From Malus domestica (Eukaryota > Streptophyta > Magnoliopsida > Rosales > Rosaceae), in the NCBI RefSeq assembly GCF_042453785.1, contig NC_091670.1, forward strand, positions 37,583,501 through 37,647,500: a stretch of 64,000 nt of DNA, read 5' to 3'. The stretch's first letter is position 1; each line of letters opens with the position of its first letter. The position numbers were made by a program, and so were the translations under genes. The notes under the pieces are model-generated. The model was given only the letters and a program-made list of their open reading frames with translations, made no database searches and was not told the DNA's origin. Shown here one piece after another: positions 40,934 through 52,280 of this stretch.

Positions 40934-43691
40934 CTTTGGTCATTCAATGATGTTGACCGAGTATATATGTTTTTCAAATGGGTAATGTTATAGAGACCAT
41001 CAATTTTAATTACATTTTATAAATCATATGACGTCGTGGTTGACGATTAAATTATTACTTAAGTGTTAATTAACTTGCTAGCTTATTTTCAATTATGTTT
41101 TCACCTTGAGTATTTGACTTATTGTTTGTATACTGGCCCATGCATGACACTTCACATTGACCTCTGTTTACAATTACTTATAACATCATCTTCACATTAT
41201 TCACCATATTGTAACTTGAGGCTTTAAGCATTGTTCTAACCAAAAAATTGAATGTTTATTATGCTGAGACATTTTAAATTATAAATTAATGTGTTGTTTG
41301 GTAATGTATATATGTTGGTGCAATCGTAATATATATGTTGGTGCAATCATAATTTTAAATTATTAATTAACTCCTATATTAAAAGTTGGAATTTTCATAT
41401 TTACAAAAGGGATACATACAAATACAATTATAATATTGACGCGCGTTATACATGCATGCACTTTTATTTTATTTTATCAAAGTTAATTAAGTCTACATAG
41501 ATGAAATATGACAAACTTTTCATACAAATAATAGCGTGATAGCCAGATAGACAAGTGGTGAATTGTTTTTTGTAGTTAAGATTATTCTCTTCAACTTACC
41601 GCATTCCAAGTTTAAACCCTCCCCTCTTTTCTTAGTGTAATTTATATTAATAAAATTGCTTGTATTAAAAAAAGAATAGCCTGATAAGAACGTAACATAC
41701 TCTTGTTAAATTAGTGCTAGAGTCACTAAATCTGTTTACTAAATTTGTTTGTCAATTTGGAAAATCAAAGAGACAATGCCAATCATTTGATAACAAAATT
41801 TGACTTTGGTCTAATAAATAACTGACCATATATAAGATGTAGTCAATATTATTAATGATAAGAAACTAACTTGTAACCACAAAACTAACTTCTCTAATAT
41901 AAGTGGACTCTAAAACCATTTCATTTCTATTAACAAGGCGGTCAACAATATAGTCAATTTGTAACTAAATAACATTCCTAAAAAAAAAAAAAACCTGAAT
42001 TGTATAAAATGATAAAAAAGTAAAAACTGTATCTAATCAAATATGGGAGTTCTCAATATCTTCAATATATGGATGGTTACTTATTAAAATATCAATTATA
42101 CCTCAAAACAATGAAAGATTGAACTACTATTATGGTCTAATAATATTTTTCTTCATTTATAAATGAGAAGTTTCAAGATTGAATAACACGAATGATGAGG
42201 ATGTATAATATTTGTGTTGACTTCAACATGATTGGCTCATCGTGCAACTTAGCCTCATTCTTTTTACATAGTAGATGCTCCCTTTAAAAAAAAATAGAAT
42301 ATCATTATATAAAAATAATTAAGAAACACAATGGGAGATCTATGCACATTCCCTACCTTGTGTTAATTAATGCAAGAAAAAAAATTATAAGCATGATCAC
42401 AAAATCTCATTACCTTTTCATTTCTGGCGGAAATGGAATAACAAATTAATCTGTATTATTTAGTATACAATACTTTATTAGTGGAAAAGAATAATATTGA
42501 AGAATAATTAATCTAATTAGTTAAATATGATCAATAACACATTCCAACTTGTATCATTGATAAGTCCCTTCGATATGCATCTAAAAACAGTCCCTTCGAT
42601 ATGATTGTGGAGATGATGAGATTCCTATGGTCTGCTATCTATTTGGTAGAGTCTATAAACTGCTTTCTATTATTTAACTGACTGTGAAAGGATAAATTTG
42701 CCGTTTAATACTATAATTTAATGATATTTTTTTTCACATGTAAGTAAGAGGTCTTCTCAAATATCATGAATGACGATTTTCATGATCAATTTATTTCCCC
42801 ACTCATTAGTTTAGTGTACTAAATATATATAAAAAAAAAAGTTGGACTACCACTTGATGATAAAGAAAACATAATAAAAGTCTCATCCGATAAAATTGGT
42901 ACGATAAAGAAAACATAATAGAAAATTTATTGTCCACCTCCTGTACATAAACTCATACATAAAATCCCTCATCCCAAGTGCAATTAATATAGCACTTGAT
43001 AAGAGGATAAAATAAGAAACTTATTTTCAACTAGCTAGCAGGTAATGATTTTCACATTTCTTCTTTTGCACTTCTTTGTACTCATATTTTTCTTTTTCAA
43101 CCAGCATAATCATTCGACATGTCTGATGTCTCTCTTCTGTACAATTTAACTTCCAACGCACATGCATAGCGTTTGTCATCCTTCTAGTACTACAAGAAGA
43201 GAACTCTTGCCACCCAAAAAACTTCACATATGTGTCTTCAACCAGTAAATGTTGCTTATTTCTGGATGTGCATAACAACAGGGCTTGTCTGCTATTTGGT
43301 GTCATGAAATGATCAATATGTGCTCCCGTTTTCGTTTCAATCTTCTGGCTGTCCTTCGTTCGTATGGCTTTCATGATTCACTCACTAACTCATGAGAGAC
43401 CATTTGAAGCGGACAACTAAACATAAAAAAGAGAGGCTCAATTTTACAAGGGAAAAGGAAAAATATTGTATTGTTGTGGTCCTTGGTTTGGCTATGTTAG
43501 CTATACATAAGATGTTCGGGATTCATTTCCAAATTTAGCACTTAAAAATGATTACGTTTTTAAAGTATAGATAAATGATCTAGTATGACGACGCTTGTGA
43601 ATAATTTCAACCGTGCATAACTAGTAAAAGATAAATAAAGTACTTCAACTTAAGAGAATTAAACCCTAGGTATTTTAGAGAAGATTAGTGT
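40934..43691. other. AT-rich intergenic DNA with MITE and SINE remnants
   Basis: No supported gene. 40982-41095 is a GTAATGCTAGG-family MITE fragment (gggtaatgttatagagacca). 42125-42285 and 42708-42830 resemble the SINE of 36251 (tctaataatatttttcttca; ttaatgatatttttttt). A 115-codon minus-strand frame at 43027-43374 shows no domain I can name. Confidence 0.5.
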
Positions 43692-43961
43692 TGTTAAGGA
43701 TAGTATTAATGGTTATATAATAAGCCACTTGTCAAGAGATTAGCAAGGTTGTTAGAGTTAGTTATAGTGTGACTTAGACATCAAGTTTTATAAAGAGAAT
43801 ATATAGTCTTAGATGAGATAAGATTGTATTCATTCAGAAATATACAATATATGAAAGTTTTAACTTCTCTCTCTATCTTCTCTTCTCTCTCGACTCACCT
43901 CTCTTCTATCTCTCAAGTGTAATACTGCATATTCTTCTTTGTGGTTATAGCTTGGTTTACA
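43692..43961 (+). repeat. 5' LTR of young copia element
   Basis: 270 bp, TG...CA ends, with a CT-rich zone (ctctctctatcttctcttct) typical of copia LTR leader regions and a possible TATA (tataaagagaatatatag). Partner at 48651-48920. Confidence 0.96.
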
Positions 43962-44200
43962 TGGTATCTTCGCCGGATTAGCTAATCGCTCGGGTGAAAA
44001 TCTTCGATCTTGGACTGCTTCCGCTCATCAGTTCTGATTTCTGTAATGTTTCTGATATTTGTGTGCTCTGTCTAAATCTTTCTGGAGCTCATCTTCTTCT
44101 GTATATTACTCTTCTTGGCGTTTGTCTTCTGTGCACACGAAGTGTTCGATACAAGTTCTCAATCATCGTTCTTGAACAAGTTTTCTGAATTCTTGCATCA

Positions 44201-47200
44201 ATGATTACTCCTTCTCAATTACAGATTCTTCAGTCTCCCATTACTTCTCTCATCTCCACTGTTTCAACATCTGTGACAGTGAAGCTTGATGAATCAAACT
44301 ATCTGGTTTGGCATTTTCAGATGCAGCTTCTTCTCGAAGGGCATGGTATTTTGGGTTTTGTGGATGGTTCTACCCCCTGTCCTATTCGATTTACAAGGTC
44401 TACTTCTAGTGGGTCTGAGGTTGATTATCAAGGAACTACTTCTCAAACAGAATCTGATGATTACAAGATTTGGAAGATGCATGATCGTGCCTTAATGCAG
44501 TTGATTACTGCAACTCTTTCTCCGTCTGCCGTTTCTTGCGTGATAGGAAGTACTAGTGCTCAGGATCTCTGGACAAGACTTAAGGAACAATTTTCAATTG
44601 TTACACGAGCTAGTATCTTCCAAATGAAGTCAGCGTTGCAGAATATCAAAAAGGGTAATGATTCTATTTCCTTGTATTTACAACGCATTAAGGAGGCTCG
44701 GGATTATCTTTCTGCAGCTGGGGTTCCATTTGATGATGATGATATAGTTATACTTACCCTTAATGGCTTATCATCTGAGTATAACACGATTAGATCAATC
44801 ATTAGAGGCAGGGATCATGTTATTTCAATTAAAGATTTGCGTTCTCAGTTGCTTGCTGAAGAAGCAATGCTTGAAAATGTGTCTGCAACTCCTTTTCTTA
44901 CTGCAATGGTTGCGGATACTGGTGGGTCTCAGCCACACTTTAAGGGAACATTTGATCAATCGCATCTTTACAATAATCAACCTGCTGCTTCTTCATATCG
45001 TCCTTCTTACAACAAGAACAAAGGCAAAGGAAAGTTTCAATATGGTTCTAAATTTGGGACTAATAAGCCATTTTACCCGCCTCAAGGTCGTGGGATTCTT
45101 GGAACTTCTCCACAACAGCAGTTGTCTTCTTCTGGCACTTCCTGTCAAATCTGTGGCAAATATGGACATCTTGCTGATACTTGTCGATTTCGGAATCTTG
45201 ATTCTGCAGTTGGTGATGGGTGTCAAATCTGTGGAAAAAGGAATCATAGTGCAAAGTTCTGTCACTTTAGGAATGCAAATTTACCATCTACTGCTGGATC
45301 TATGAATGCTATGCATGTCAATGCTTCTGCTCCACCCCTGGAATCCAATCTTTCTCAGCAAGTATGGCTTACAGATTCGGGTGCAACAAATCATATGACT
45401 GCAGATCTGAATAATTTGTCATTGGCAACTCCTTTTCCTTCAACAGAGATGATTCAAACTGCAAGTGGTGAAGGTTTGAATGTATCCCACAGAGGATCTT
45501 CTATATTGCAGACTCCATTTCATGATTTGAAGTTAAATTCGGTCCTATATGTACCTAGAATATCTCAGAATTTACTCTCTGTACATAGAATCTGTCTTGA
45601 CAATCATTGTTGGCTGATCTTTGATGCTTGGTGTTTTTGGATTCAGGACAAAGCCACAGGGAGAATACTGTTCAAAGGTCTCTGCAGTAATGGCTTGTAT
45701 CCCATTCCTTTCACACCATCCTCATCTCCTATACAAAAAGCTCATCCAGTGGCTGCGTACATTGGCAAACAAGTAACCTCTAGCTTATGGCATCATCGAT
45801 TAGGTCATCCATCAAACAAAGTTGCTTCTCTCATGCTTAAGAAATCCAATCTTCCTAGTATTGCTGATTCTATACCTAGGTTGTGTTCCAATTGTATAGA
45901 GGGCAAGATTAGCAAGCTACCCTTTCATTCTGCTCCACATACGATTGTTAATCCTTTTGATGTTGTTCACAGCGATGTATGGGGCCCTGCTCCGTGTCTG
46001 TCTCTAGAAGGGTTTAAGTACTATGTTACCTTCATAGACCAGTGTACCCGATTCTGTTGGATTTTTCCGATTATCAATAAAACTGATGTTTGTGCCACAT
46101 TTATGACTTTCTATCAGTTTATACTTAATCAATTTTCAGTTTCAATCAAAACACTTCAAAGTGATGGCGGGGGTGAATATATAGGGAAACAATTCCAAAC
46201 CTTTCTTACTTCTAAAGGTATCCGTCATCAGTTGTCTTGTCCTTATACACCGGAACAAAACGGTTTGGCTGAAAGGAAACATCGCCATATTATTGAAACT
46301 ACCATTACTCTTCTTCAAACCTCTCACCTACCTGCACCATTTTGGTCATTTGCTTGTCAGACTTCAGTGTATCTTATTAATCGAATGCCCTCACAAACAC
46401 TTAATCTGCAGTCCCCATTTGAAATTCTTTATGGTTCGGTTCCTGATGTCAGTCACCTTAGAGTTTTTGGTTGTTCTTGTTACCCTCTTTTAAGACCCTT
46501 TAACACCACAAAGTTACAACCTAGGACATCCAAGTGTATTTTTCTGGGATATGCATCAAAGTACAAGGGTTATTTGTGTTATGAAGTCATCAAAAAGAAA
46601 GTTTTTGTTTCTAGGCATGTGTTATTTGATGAATCTGAATTTCCTTATCCTGGTCTTGTTTCATCACATTCTCCTAGTCTTCATCCATCCCATGTAACCT
46701 CTCAACCCATCCTACCTCACCATCAACCATCTTCCCCGCAACCATCCATGCCTAACCTTGATAATGTGTTAGTTTCACCAGTCTCTCCGGTTCCTCAGAA
46801 TTCCTATTCCCCCACTTCTTCATCATCCTTATCTCCAGTATCTAATGGATCTGCAAATGAACAGTATTCATCTCCACCAATCCCTGTGGCATCTGAGGTC
46901 CATCCTGAGAATCCTGTGGTTCCACTTCCGAATCCTGACAGTTTTGAGTTTCAACCTGAGAGACTTCAGGTTGTTCTCTCCATTCCTCCGTTGAATTTGC
47001 ATCCAATGCAAACCAGGTCCAAGAGTGGTATTTCCAAAAAGATGGCCTTCCTTACTGCCACTTATGACAATGGGGCAGTGGATTTGTCTACAGTCGAACC
47101 TGCAACCTATAAATCTGCCTTAAAGTGTCCGGTATGGGTTGATGCAATGCAAGAAGAGTTATCTGCCTTACACACTCAGTCTACATGGAGTTTAGTTCCT

Positions 47201-48637
47201 CTTCCAGCACAGAAAAACCTGGTTGGGTGCAAATGGGTGTTTAAGATAAAAAGGAATGCTGATGGTTCTATAGGGAGATATAAGGCTCGCCTTGTGGCAA
47301 AGGGTTTCAATCAAGAGGAAGGCATTGATTATGGGGAAACATTTAGTCCAGTTGTTAAACCTACCACTGTGAGACTTGTATTGGCCATGGCTGCTCATTT
47401 TGGGTGGAATTTGAGACAACTTGATGTTAAGAATGCGTTTCTCCATGGGGTATTGCAGGAAGAGGTGTATATGTCACAACCTCCAGGTTTCATTGATCCT
47501 CAATACTCTGATTATGTCTGCAAACTTCACAAGTCCTTATATGGCTTAAAACAGGCTCATAGAGCCTGGAATGACAAGTTCACCAGTTTTTTTCCATCAC
47601 TTGGATTTACTTCCACTTATGCTGATTCCTCTTTGTTTGTGAAACAAATTGATTCGTCTGTCGTAGTCTTACTTCTCTATGTGGATGACATTATCATTAC
47701 TGGTAATGCTCCCACTTTGATCTCTGATGTGATTTCTGCTTTGACAAAGGAATTTGACATAAAAGACTTGGGTCCTTTGCATTTTTTCCTGGGAATTCAG
47801 ATTATTTCTCAGACTGATGGTTTGGTTCTTTCTCAAGCTAAGTATGTTAAGGATCTCCTTACCAAGACTGCAATGTTAGATTCCAAGCCTTGTTCCACAC
47901 CATGTCTGCCTTATAATCGGTTAGTTCTTGATGATGGTACACCCTACAACAATCCTGCTCTCTACAGAAGTGTGGTTGGTGCTTTACAGTACCTCACATT
48001 TACCAGGCCAGATATCGCGTTTGCTGTGCATCAGGTATGTCAATTTATGCAGCGTCCCATGGAGTCTCACTTCAGTGCTGTCAAGCGGATCCTAAGATAC
48101 CTTAAAGGCACTTTGAACTTGGGTATTCATTATGTTAGAGGTGGTTTGGAGGTTAATTCTGATACTATACGTGCCTTTTCTGATGCGGATTGGGCTGGAG
48201 ATCCGAATGACAGACGGTCTACAACTGGATTTGTGGTCTTTTTGGGGTCAAATCCCATTTCTTGGTCTTCCAAGAAGCAACAAACAGTGTCTCGATCCTC
48301 CACTGAGGCTGAGTATCGCGCTCTTGCTACAGCTGCTGCTGAATTGGATTGGATCAAGCAATTATTGACAGTTTTGCATCTTGCTATTCCCAGTTCACCG
48401 GTTCTCTTTTGTGATAATATGTCTGCTATTGCTTTATCATCAAATCCAGTGTTACATCAGCGTACCAAACACATTGAAGTTGATATTTATTTTGTTCGAG
48501 AACGAGTTGCAAAGAAGCACCTGGAGGTTCAGTTTGTATCTTCCAGTGAGCAGTATGCTAACATCTTCACCAAGGGTTTATCTACTCCACTCTTTCAAAC
48601 TCATTGTCGCAATCTCAGTCTTGGTTTCACCTCCTGA
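44201..48637 (+). CDS. Ty1-copia Gag-Pol polyprotein, 1478 aa, intact
   Basis: Order Gag, protease, integrase, reverse transcriptase, RNase H, which defines copia. Approximate residues: Gag/UBN2-like 20-230; two zinc knuckles CQICGKYGHLADTC (about 316) and CQICGKRNHSAKFC (about 341); protease DSGATNHMT (about 392); integrase zinc region HHRLGHP...CSNC (about 530-570) with catalytic parts HSDVWGP, QSDGGGEY and PEQNGLAERKHR; RT with KARLVAKGF and catalytic YVDDIIIT (about 1160); RNase H DADWAGD (about 1328) and SRSSTEAEYRAL (about 1364). The frame begins 239 bp after the LTR and stops 13 bp before the 3' LTR. No stop or shift is seen, so it may be autonomous. One oddity is LKQAHRAW where copia elements usually have LKQAPRAW. 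Confidence 0.96.
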   Translation: MITPSQLQILQSPITSLISTVSTSVTVKLDESNYLVWHFQMQLLLEGHGILGFVDGSTPCPIRFTRSTSSGSEVDYQGTTSQTESDDYKIWKMHDRALMQLITATLSPSAVSCVIGSTSAQDLWTRLKEQFSIVTRASIFQMKSALQNIKKGNDSISLYLQRIKEARDYLSAAGVPFDDDDIVILTLNGLSSEYNTIRSIIRGRDHVISIKDLRSQLLAEEAMLENVSATPFLTAMVADTGGSQPHFKGTFDQSHLYNNQPAASSYRPSYNKNKGKGKFQYGSKFGTNKPFYPPQGRGILGTSPQQQLSSSGTSCQICGKYGHLADTCRFRNLDSAVGDGCQICGKRNHSAKFCHFRNANLPSTAGSMNAMHVNASAPPLESNLSQQVWLTDSGATNHMTADLNNLSLATPFPSTEMIQTASGEGLNVSHRGSSILQTPFHDLKLNSVLYVPRISQNLLSVHRICLDNHCWLIFDAWCFWIQDKATGRILFKGLCSNGLYPIPFTPSSSPIQKAHPVAAYIGKQVTSSLWHHRLGHPSNKVASLMLKKSNLPSIADSIPRLCSNCIEGKISKLPFHSAPHTIVNPFDVVHSDVWGPAPCLSLEGFKYYVTFIDQCTRFCWIFPIINKTDVCATFMTFYQFILNQFSVSIKTLQSDGGGEYIGKQFQTFLTSKGIRHQLSCPYTPEQNGLAERKHRHIIETTITLLQTSHLPAPFWSFACQTSVYLINRMPSQTLNLQSPFEILYGSVPDVSHLRVFGCSCYPLLRPFNTTKLQPRTSKCIFLGYASKYKGYLCYEVIKKKVFVSRHVLFDESEFPYPGLVSSHSPSLHPSHVTSQPILPHHQPSSPQPSMPNLDNVLVSPVSPVPQNSYSPTSSSSLSPVSNGSANEQYSSPPIPVASEVHPENPVVPLPNPDSFEFQPERLQVVLSIPPLNLHPMQTRSKSGISKKMAFLTATYDNGAVDLSTVEPATYKSALKCPVWVDAMQEELSALHTQSTWSLVPLPAQKNLVGCKWVFKIKRNADGSIGRYKARLVAKGFNQEEGIDYGETFSPVVKPTTVRLVLAMAAHFGWNLRQLDVKNAFLHGVLQEEVYMSQPPGFIDPQYSDYVCKLHKSLYGLKQAHRAWNDKFTSFFPSLGFTSTYADSSLFVKQIDSSVVVLLLYVDDIIITGNAPTLISDVISALTKEFDIKDLGPLHFFLGIQIISQTDGLVLSQAKYVKDLLTKTAMLDSKPCSTPCLPYNRLVLDDGTPYNNPALYRSVVGALQYLTFTRPDIAFAVHQVCQFMQRPMESHFSAVKRILRYLKGTLNLGIHYVRGGLEVNSDTIRAFSDADWAGDPNDRRSTTGFVVFLGSNPISWSSKKQQTVSRSSTEAEYRALATAAAELDWIKQLLTVLHLAIPSSPVLFCDNMSAIALSSNPVLHQRTKHIEVDIYFVRERVAKKHLEVQFVSSSEQYANIFTKGLSTPLFQTHCRNLSLGFTS

Positions 48638-48650
48638 GCTTGAGGGGGGA

Positions 48651-48920
48651 TGTTAAGGATAGTATTAATGGTGATATAATAAGCCACTTGTCAAGAGATT
48701 AGCAAGGTTGTTAGAGTTAGTTATAGTGTGACTTAGACAGCAAGTTTTATAAAGAGAATATATAGTCTTAGATGAGATAAGATTGTATTCATTCAGAAAT
48801 ATACAATATATGAAAGTTTTAACTTCTCTCTCTATCTTCTCTTCTCTCTCGACTCACCTCTCTTCTATCTCTCAAGTGTAATACTGCATATTCTTCTTTG
48901 TGGTTATAGCTTGGTTTACA
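48651..48920 (+). repeat. 3' LTR of young copia element
   Basis: Same length and ends as the 5' LTR, two visible mismatches. It is preceded by the polypurine tract and followed by the target duplication agtgt. Confidence 0.96.
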
Positions 48921-48970
48921 AGTGTGCCATTATTTTTGCTGGTAAATATTTGACATTTTGATTTTGCACC

Positions 48971-49767
48971 TAAGAGCAAGTCCATCACTAAAGACTTTGT
49001 GCCAGCACTCAACGCATTTATCCACTGATCAAGTGAACAGTAATATACTCCAGTGAACAGTAATAAGCCAAAGCATCTCCATTCCTAAAAAAACTAGCCT
49101 AGTCAATTTATTAAAATATTATTATTTTTATTATAAAATAATAAAAAAAATTATTTTTAATTTTTTGACTTTATAAAAAAATAAAAAATTATTATTATTA
49201 TTAAAATATTTTTATTTTCTCATCTTCCACACTTCCCTTCCCTTCCATTCCTGCACGCCATCCACCCCAACACAGATAATCCATTCCCACCGCCGCCTCC
49301 AAACCTCCTCATCCCATCCTTGGACGTCGTTGCCCTCCTGTCCTTCAAATCCCAAGCCGACCTCAACAACAAGCTCCTCTACACCTCCTGTCCTTAAAAA
49401 CCGTCGCTTCATCCTCCTGCATCTCCACACCTCCGACGCCGTCGATTCGTCCTCCCGTCCTTCTCTCTCCGTGGTTCCTTCCCTCCCGACACCCTCTCCC
49501 GCCCCAACCAGCTCCGCTCCTTAGCATCCACAACAACTCCCTCTCTGGCGCAAAAAAAAAAAAAAAAAAGGCTAACGTCATATGCCTTCTGACGCCACTC
49601 TGACGTCAGATGGACCGGTCCCAAGGTCTGTAAATTTTGGGCTAGCCTGGAGACTAGCTTGGGCTGGGTACCAGGTAATGGAACGGGCTGGAGTGGATTG
49701 GCTGAGTGCTAGCCTTGGTTTTTGGCTAAGTGCCGGCCTAACCACCTCCCGGTGGAACTGCTCTAAA
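48971..49767. repeat. Probable non-autonomous DNA element of ~0.8 kb
   Basis: The left end 'taagagcaagtccatcact' and right end 'cggtggaactgctctaaat' are imperfect inverse repeats (agagcaagtcca / agagcagttcca). The inside has 'agtgaacagtaata' twice, an A/T stretch and a C-rich part without conserved protein signal. The ORFs in it are low-complexity. Superfamily not determined. Confidence 0.5.
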
Positions 49768-49858
49768 TGACAATATCTTATTACAGTGTTGGAATCTATT
49801 TATAATACTACTGTGGTCTGAGACTCTTAATCTCATTTTAGGTGGCTTAACTTGTCGA

Positions 49859-50236
49859 GTAATGCTAGGTAAATCAATTTTATAGACTACGGACTTATTT
49901 GAATGTGCTTTTAAATGACTGAAAGTGTTTTTAGAGAAAATGTTTTTTAGTTTCAAAAGCACTTAAAGTGCTTTCTGCAAGAAGCACCAGTTATGTGTTT
50001 TTTCCAGGAAGCACTTTAAGTGCTTTTCCATAATTTACTTGCATTTTTACTAAGGATTGGTTCCAAAAATATTTTGACCAAAAATGTTTTCAGTCATTCT
50101 CAAAACACATCCAAACGAGCACTACATTTGCAAATCATGTGATGTGTCACTAATAGAAAATATGCACGTTAATCATTACTTAATAATAATTCAATTTACA
50201 GAATATAATTTAAATAAATGGTCTTCCTAGCATTAC
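49859..50236. repeat. Outer MITE of a nest, GTAATGCTAGG family
   Basis: Left end gtaatgctagg (49859-49869) and right end cctagcattac (50226-50236) are a perfect 11-bp inverted repeat. The right half carries 'gcaaatcatgtgatgtgtca' and 'taataattcaatttacagaa' like other copies. The left half is cut short by another MITE inserted at about 49891. Confidence 0.8.
49891..50122. repeat. Inner MITE of the nest, CTCGTTTGGATGTGC family
   Basis: 'ggacttatttgaatgtgctt' on the left and 'cacatccaaacgagcac' on the right are imperfect inverse repeats. The inside 'caaaagcacttaaagtgctt', 'aagaagcaccagttatgtg' and 'aagcactttaagtgctttt' matches the copy at 35714-35953. Confidence 0.8.
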
Positions 50237-50292
50237 CCTAAGTTGATAGAGCAGTAATGACTTATGAACTTGTAATTGGTGCTTACCATGCT

Positions 50293-51105
50293 TTGAATAA
50301 ACTCCATAATGTAACCAGTTATTGTGGATGCAAATTTCTTCCTCCTCGATCTTGGACGATTTTGCACCTACAAAACAATTAACACCTTAGGTTAAGGCCA
50401 AGAGCCTCACGCGCCCACGATGAATGGGGGGGCTTTGGCCAAAGAACCTTCGATGCCAAAGTTAGAATTTAGAGAGAAAGAGTGTTTAGAGAATTTTGGG
50501 ATTTTTGCCAAAGTGTTGGAATTAGCTTTTTGGTGAGAATGGGAGTATATTTATAGGGATAGGAGGTGGCTAGGGTTTTTAGGTTTAATTTAGGTTTAAT
50601 TAGCCAATTTATTTGGCTATTAAACATAAGATGAATGTTTTGGTGGTTTTTGAATTTATTGGGTAATAAAAAGGAAGAAATGGTGAAAAATGTAGAAAAA
50701 AGTGATGGATTAGGTTTTGAAATGGGGATAGCCGGCCATGTGGTGTTTTAGGGTTGAATTGGATGTATTTTGTAGTTATTTGGATATAATGGATGGTTTA
50801 ATTGACAATTAATGGGTTAATTAGGCAATAAACCCATTAATTAGCCAATTAACATAATTTAAAAGGAATGTGTTTGGGAATTACCTTGTAGAAAGGATTT
50901 GATGAGATGGACTTTGAATTGTTACATATTTTGGGCACTTCTGTCTTGGTTGAAAGAGGGTTGCCCGCTGCTTGCGCGTAGGAACCTCGTTGTACTGCAA
51001 GGGTATTTTTGTCATTTTTGTCCAAAAATCCACGTGTCGCCCTGTGAATATTTTTGGCTCCACAGTTATGTATTTGAATAAACTCCATAATGTAATAAGT
51101 TATAA
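50293..51105. repeat. Block bounded by a 23-bp direct repeat
   Basis: 'tttgaataaactccataatgtaa' occurs at about 50294 and again at about 51075, bounding about 760 bp. The block begins 'ccagttattgtgg' and ends 'ctccacagttatgta'. It includes 'tatatttatagggataggag' and Ala/Gly-poor AT-rich DNA without a supported gene. It could be an insertion with an unusually long flanking duplication or a deletion-derived repeat. Confidence 0.55.
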
Positions 51106-52280
51106 TTTTTCTTGGTCCCATTTTAAAGAAACACGTCTCCACATAATTATAATGGTCAATGAGTACAAAAATATGCAAGAAATAAAATATTTGACGCCTA
51201 AAAAATCCTATTTAAGAAATACAACATCCATTAAGCATCGTATTTAATGAACTATTTTTACATAAACGGTAGATAAAAAAGGAAATGAATAACTTATAAA
51301 CATATAAGTACACATAAAATTAAAGTATAAAGTCTACCGACATAAATTTATACAAATGGGAAGATCCTCAGTATCAAATCTTCATCTTACCTGCTCTAAA
51401 AGTTGGGACAAAGATTTTTTGTAGTGTCGCATCTTATTTGTTAAAAAATAAATCTTAGGAAACTTCCAAACACCAACATAAAACAATAAAGTAAATAACA
51501 AAAGTAATTATCAGTACTCAAGAAAACTATATTTTAAAAGAAAAAGAAAATGGAAGACGAAGACGAAGACCTTTTTTTTCGTCAATACTTATACAAAACT
51601 TTACGTACAAAGAAAATAAAAAAATAATTAAATTAAAAAAGAATAAAAAGGAATAATAGCCTTTTGAGAAATGTCAAAGACTCATTTAAAAGTGGAACTG
51701 ACTATCAGCCAGCTCATGTATTTTTACAGTATTTATAATATTTGTACAATAATTAACGTTAAATTATAAATTAACAAAAAATTAATATAAATCACACTTT
51801 AAGATAGTCTCGTTAACGTTTCTTGTGCTTTTGTTTTATTGGTTAAAATACCAAGTCAAACCCGTGGGAGTGAAATTATGTTTTGTGATATTGTCGATAT
51901 TGATACATTTCATGGGAGAATCAAAGCCACCCGCGTGCGAGAGAATCAGACAAAAGAGAGAGTGTGCATTCAAATGACCAATTTACTCTCGATTTTGTAA
52001 GGATTCTTACCCCAAATAAATACCACCAGAATTTTGGTCTCTGGAATTCGAAGATTGCGTTGTTGGGTTGTGGGGGCAAAACTGCAAAAAGATGAAATCA
52101 AAGCAGCAGCAGAAGCAAGCAGATTTGTCATGAAAGGTACCATCAAAGGCACAAAGGGTCCGTACGCTTCTCAGTCTCCAGACCAAAAGCTTTTTTTGCT
52201 AAACTCTCTAATTTATAATTAATCTAGAGAGAGAAAGTGGGTTATTGAGGGGGGAGAGAGAGATAAGAGTTTGGAAGAGG
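51106..52280. other. Upstream region and leader of TOM-like gene
   Basis: Very AT-rich to about 51860. 51960-52280 is the probable promoter and 5' UTR. A short upstream ORF (52092-52133, starting MKSKQQQKQAD, 13 residues) and a further ATG at 52129 precede the main start; whether they are transcribed is unknown. Confidence 0.45.

Larger units (their letters stand above)
43692..48920 (+). mobile_element. Complete Ty1-copia LTR retrotransposon, 5.2 kb
   Basis: 5' LTR 43692-43961 and 3' LTR 48651-48920, both 270 bp, begin TGTTAAGG and end TTTACA. The 5-bp target duplication agtgt is present at 43687-43691 and 48921-48925. A primer-binding start tggtatc (43962-43969 region) follows the 5' LTR, and a polypurine tract (ttgagggggga) ends at 48650. 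One uninterrupted Gag-Pol frame lies between. The two LTRs differ at only two positions that I can see (t/g in aatggttata, t/g in gacatcaag), so the insertion is recent. It lies between the MADS cluster and the TOM-like gene. Confidence 0.97.

Noticed and set aside
43027-43374. A further MADS remnant (115 codons, minus)
   Set aside because: Only a vague 'QKIE' resemblance; no FSKRR-type motif in any frame.
48971-49767. C-rich frames suggesting a receptor-like N-terminus
   Set aside because: Frames are short, shift repeatedly and lie inside a repeat with inverse ends.
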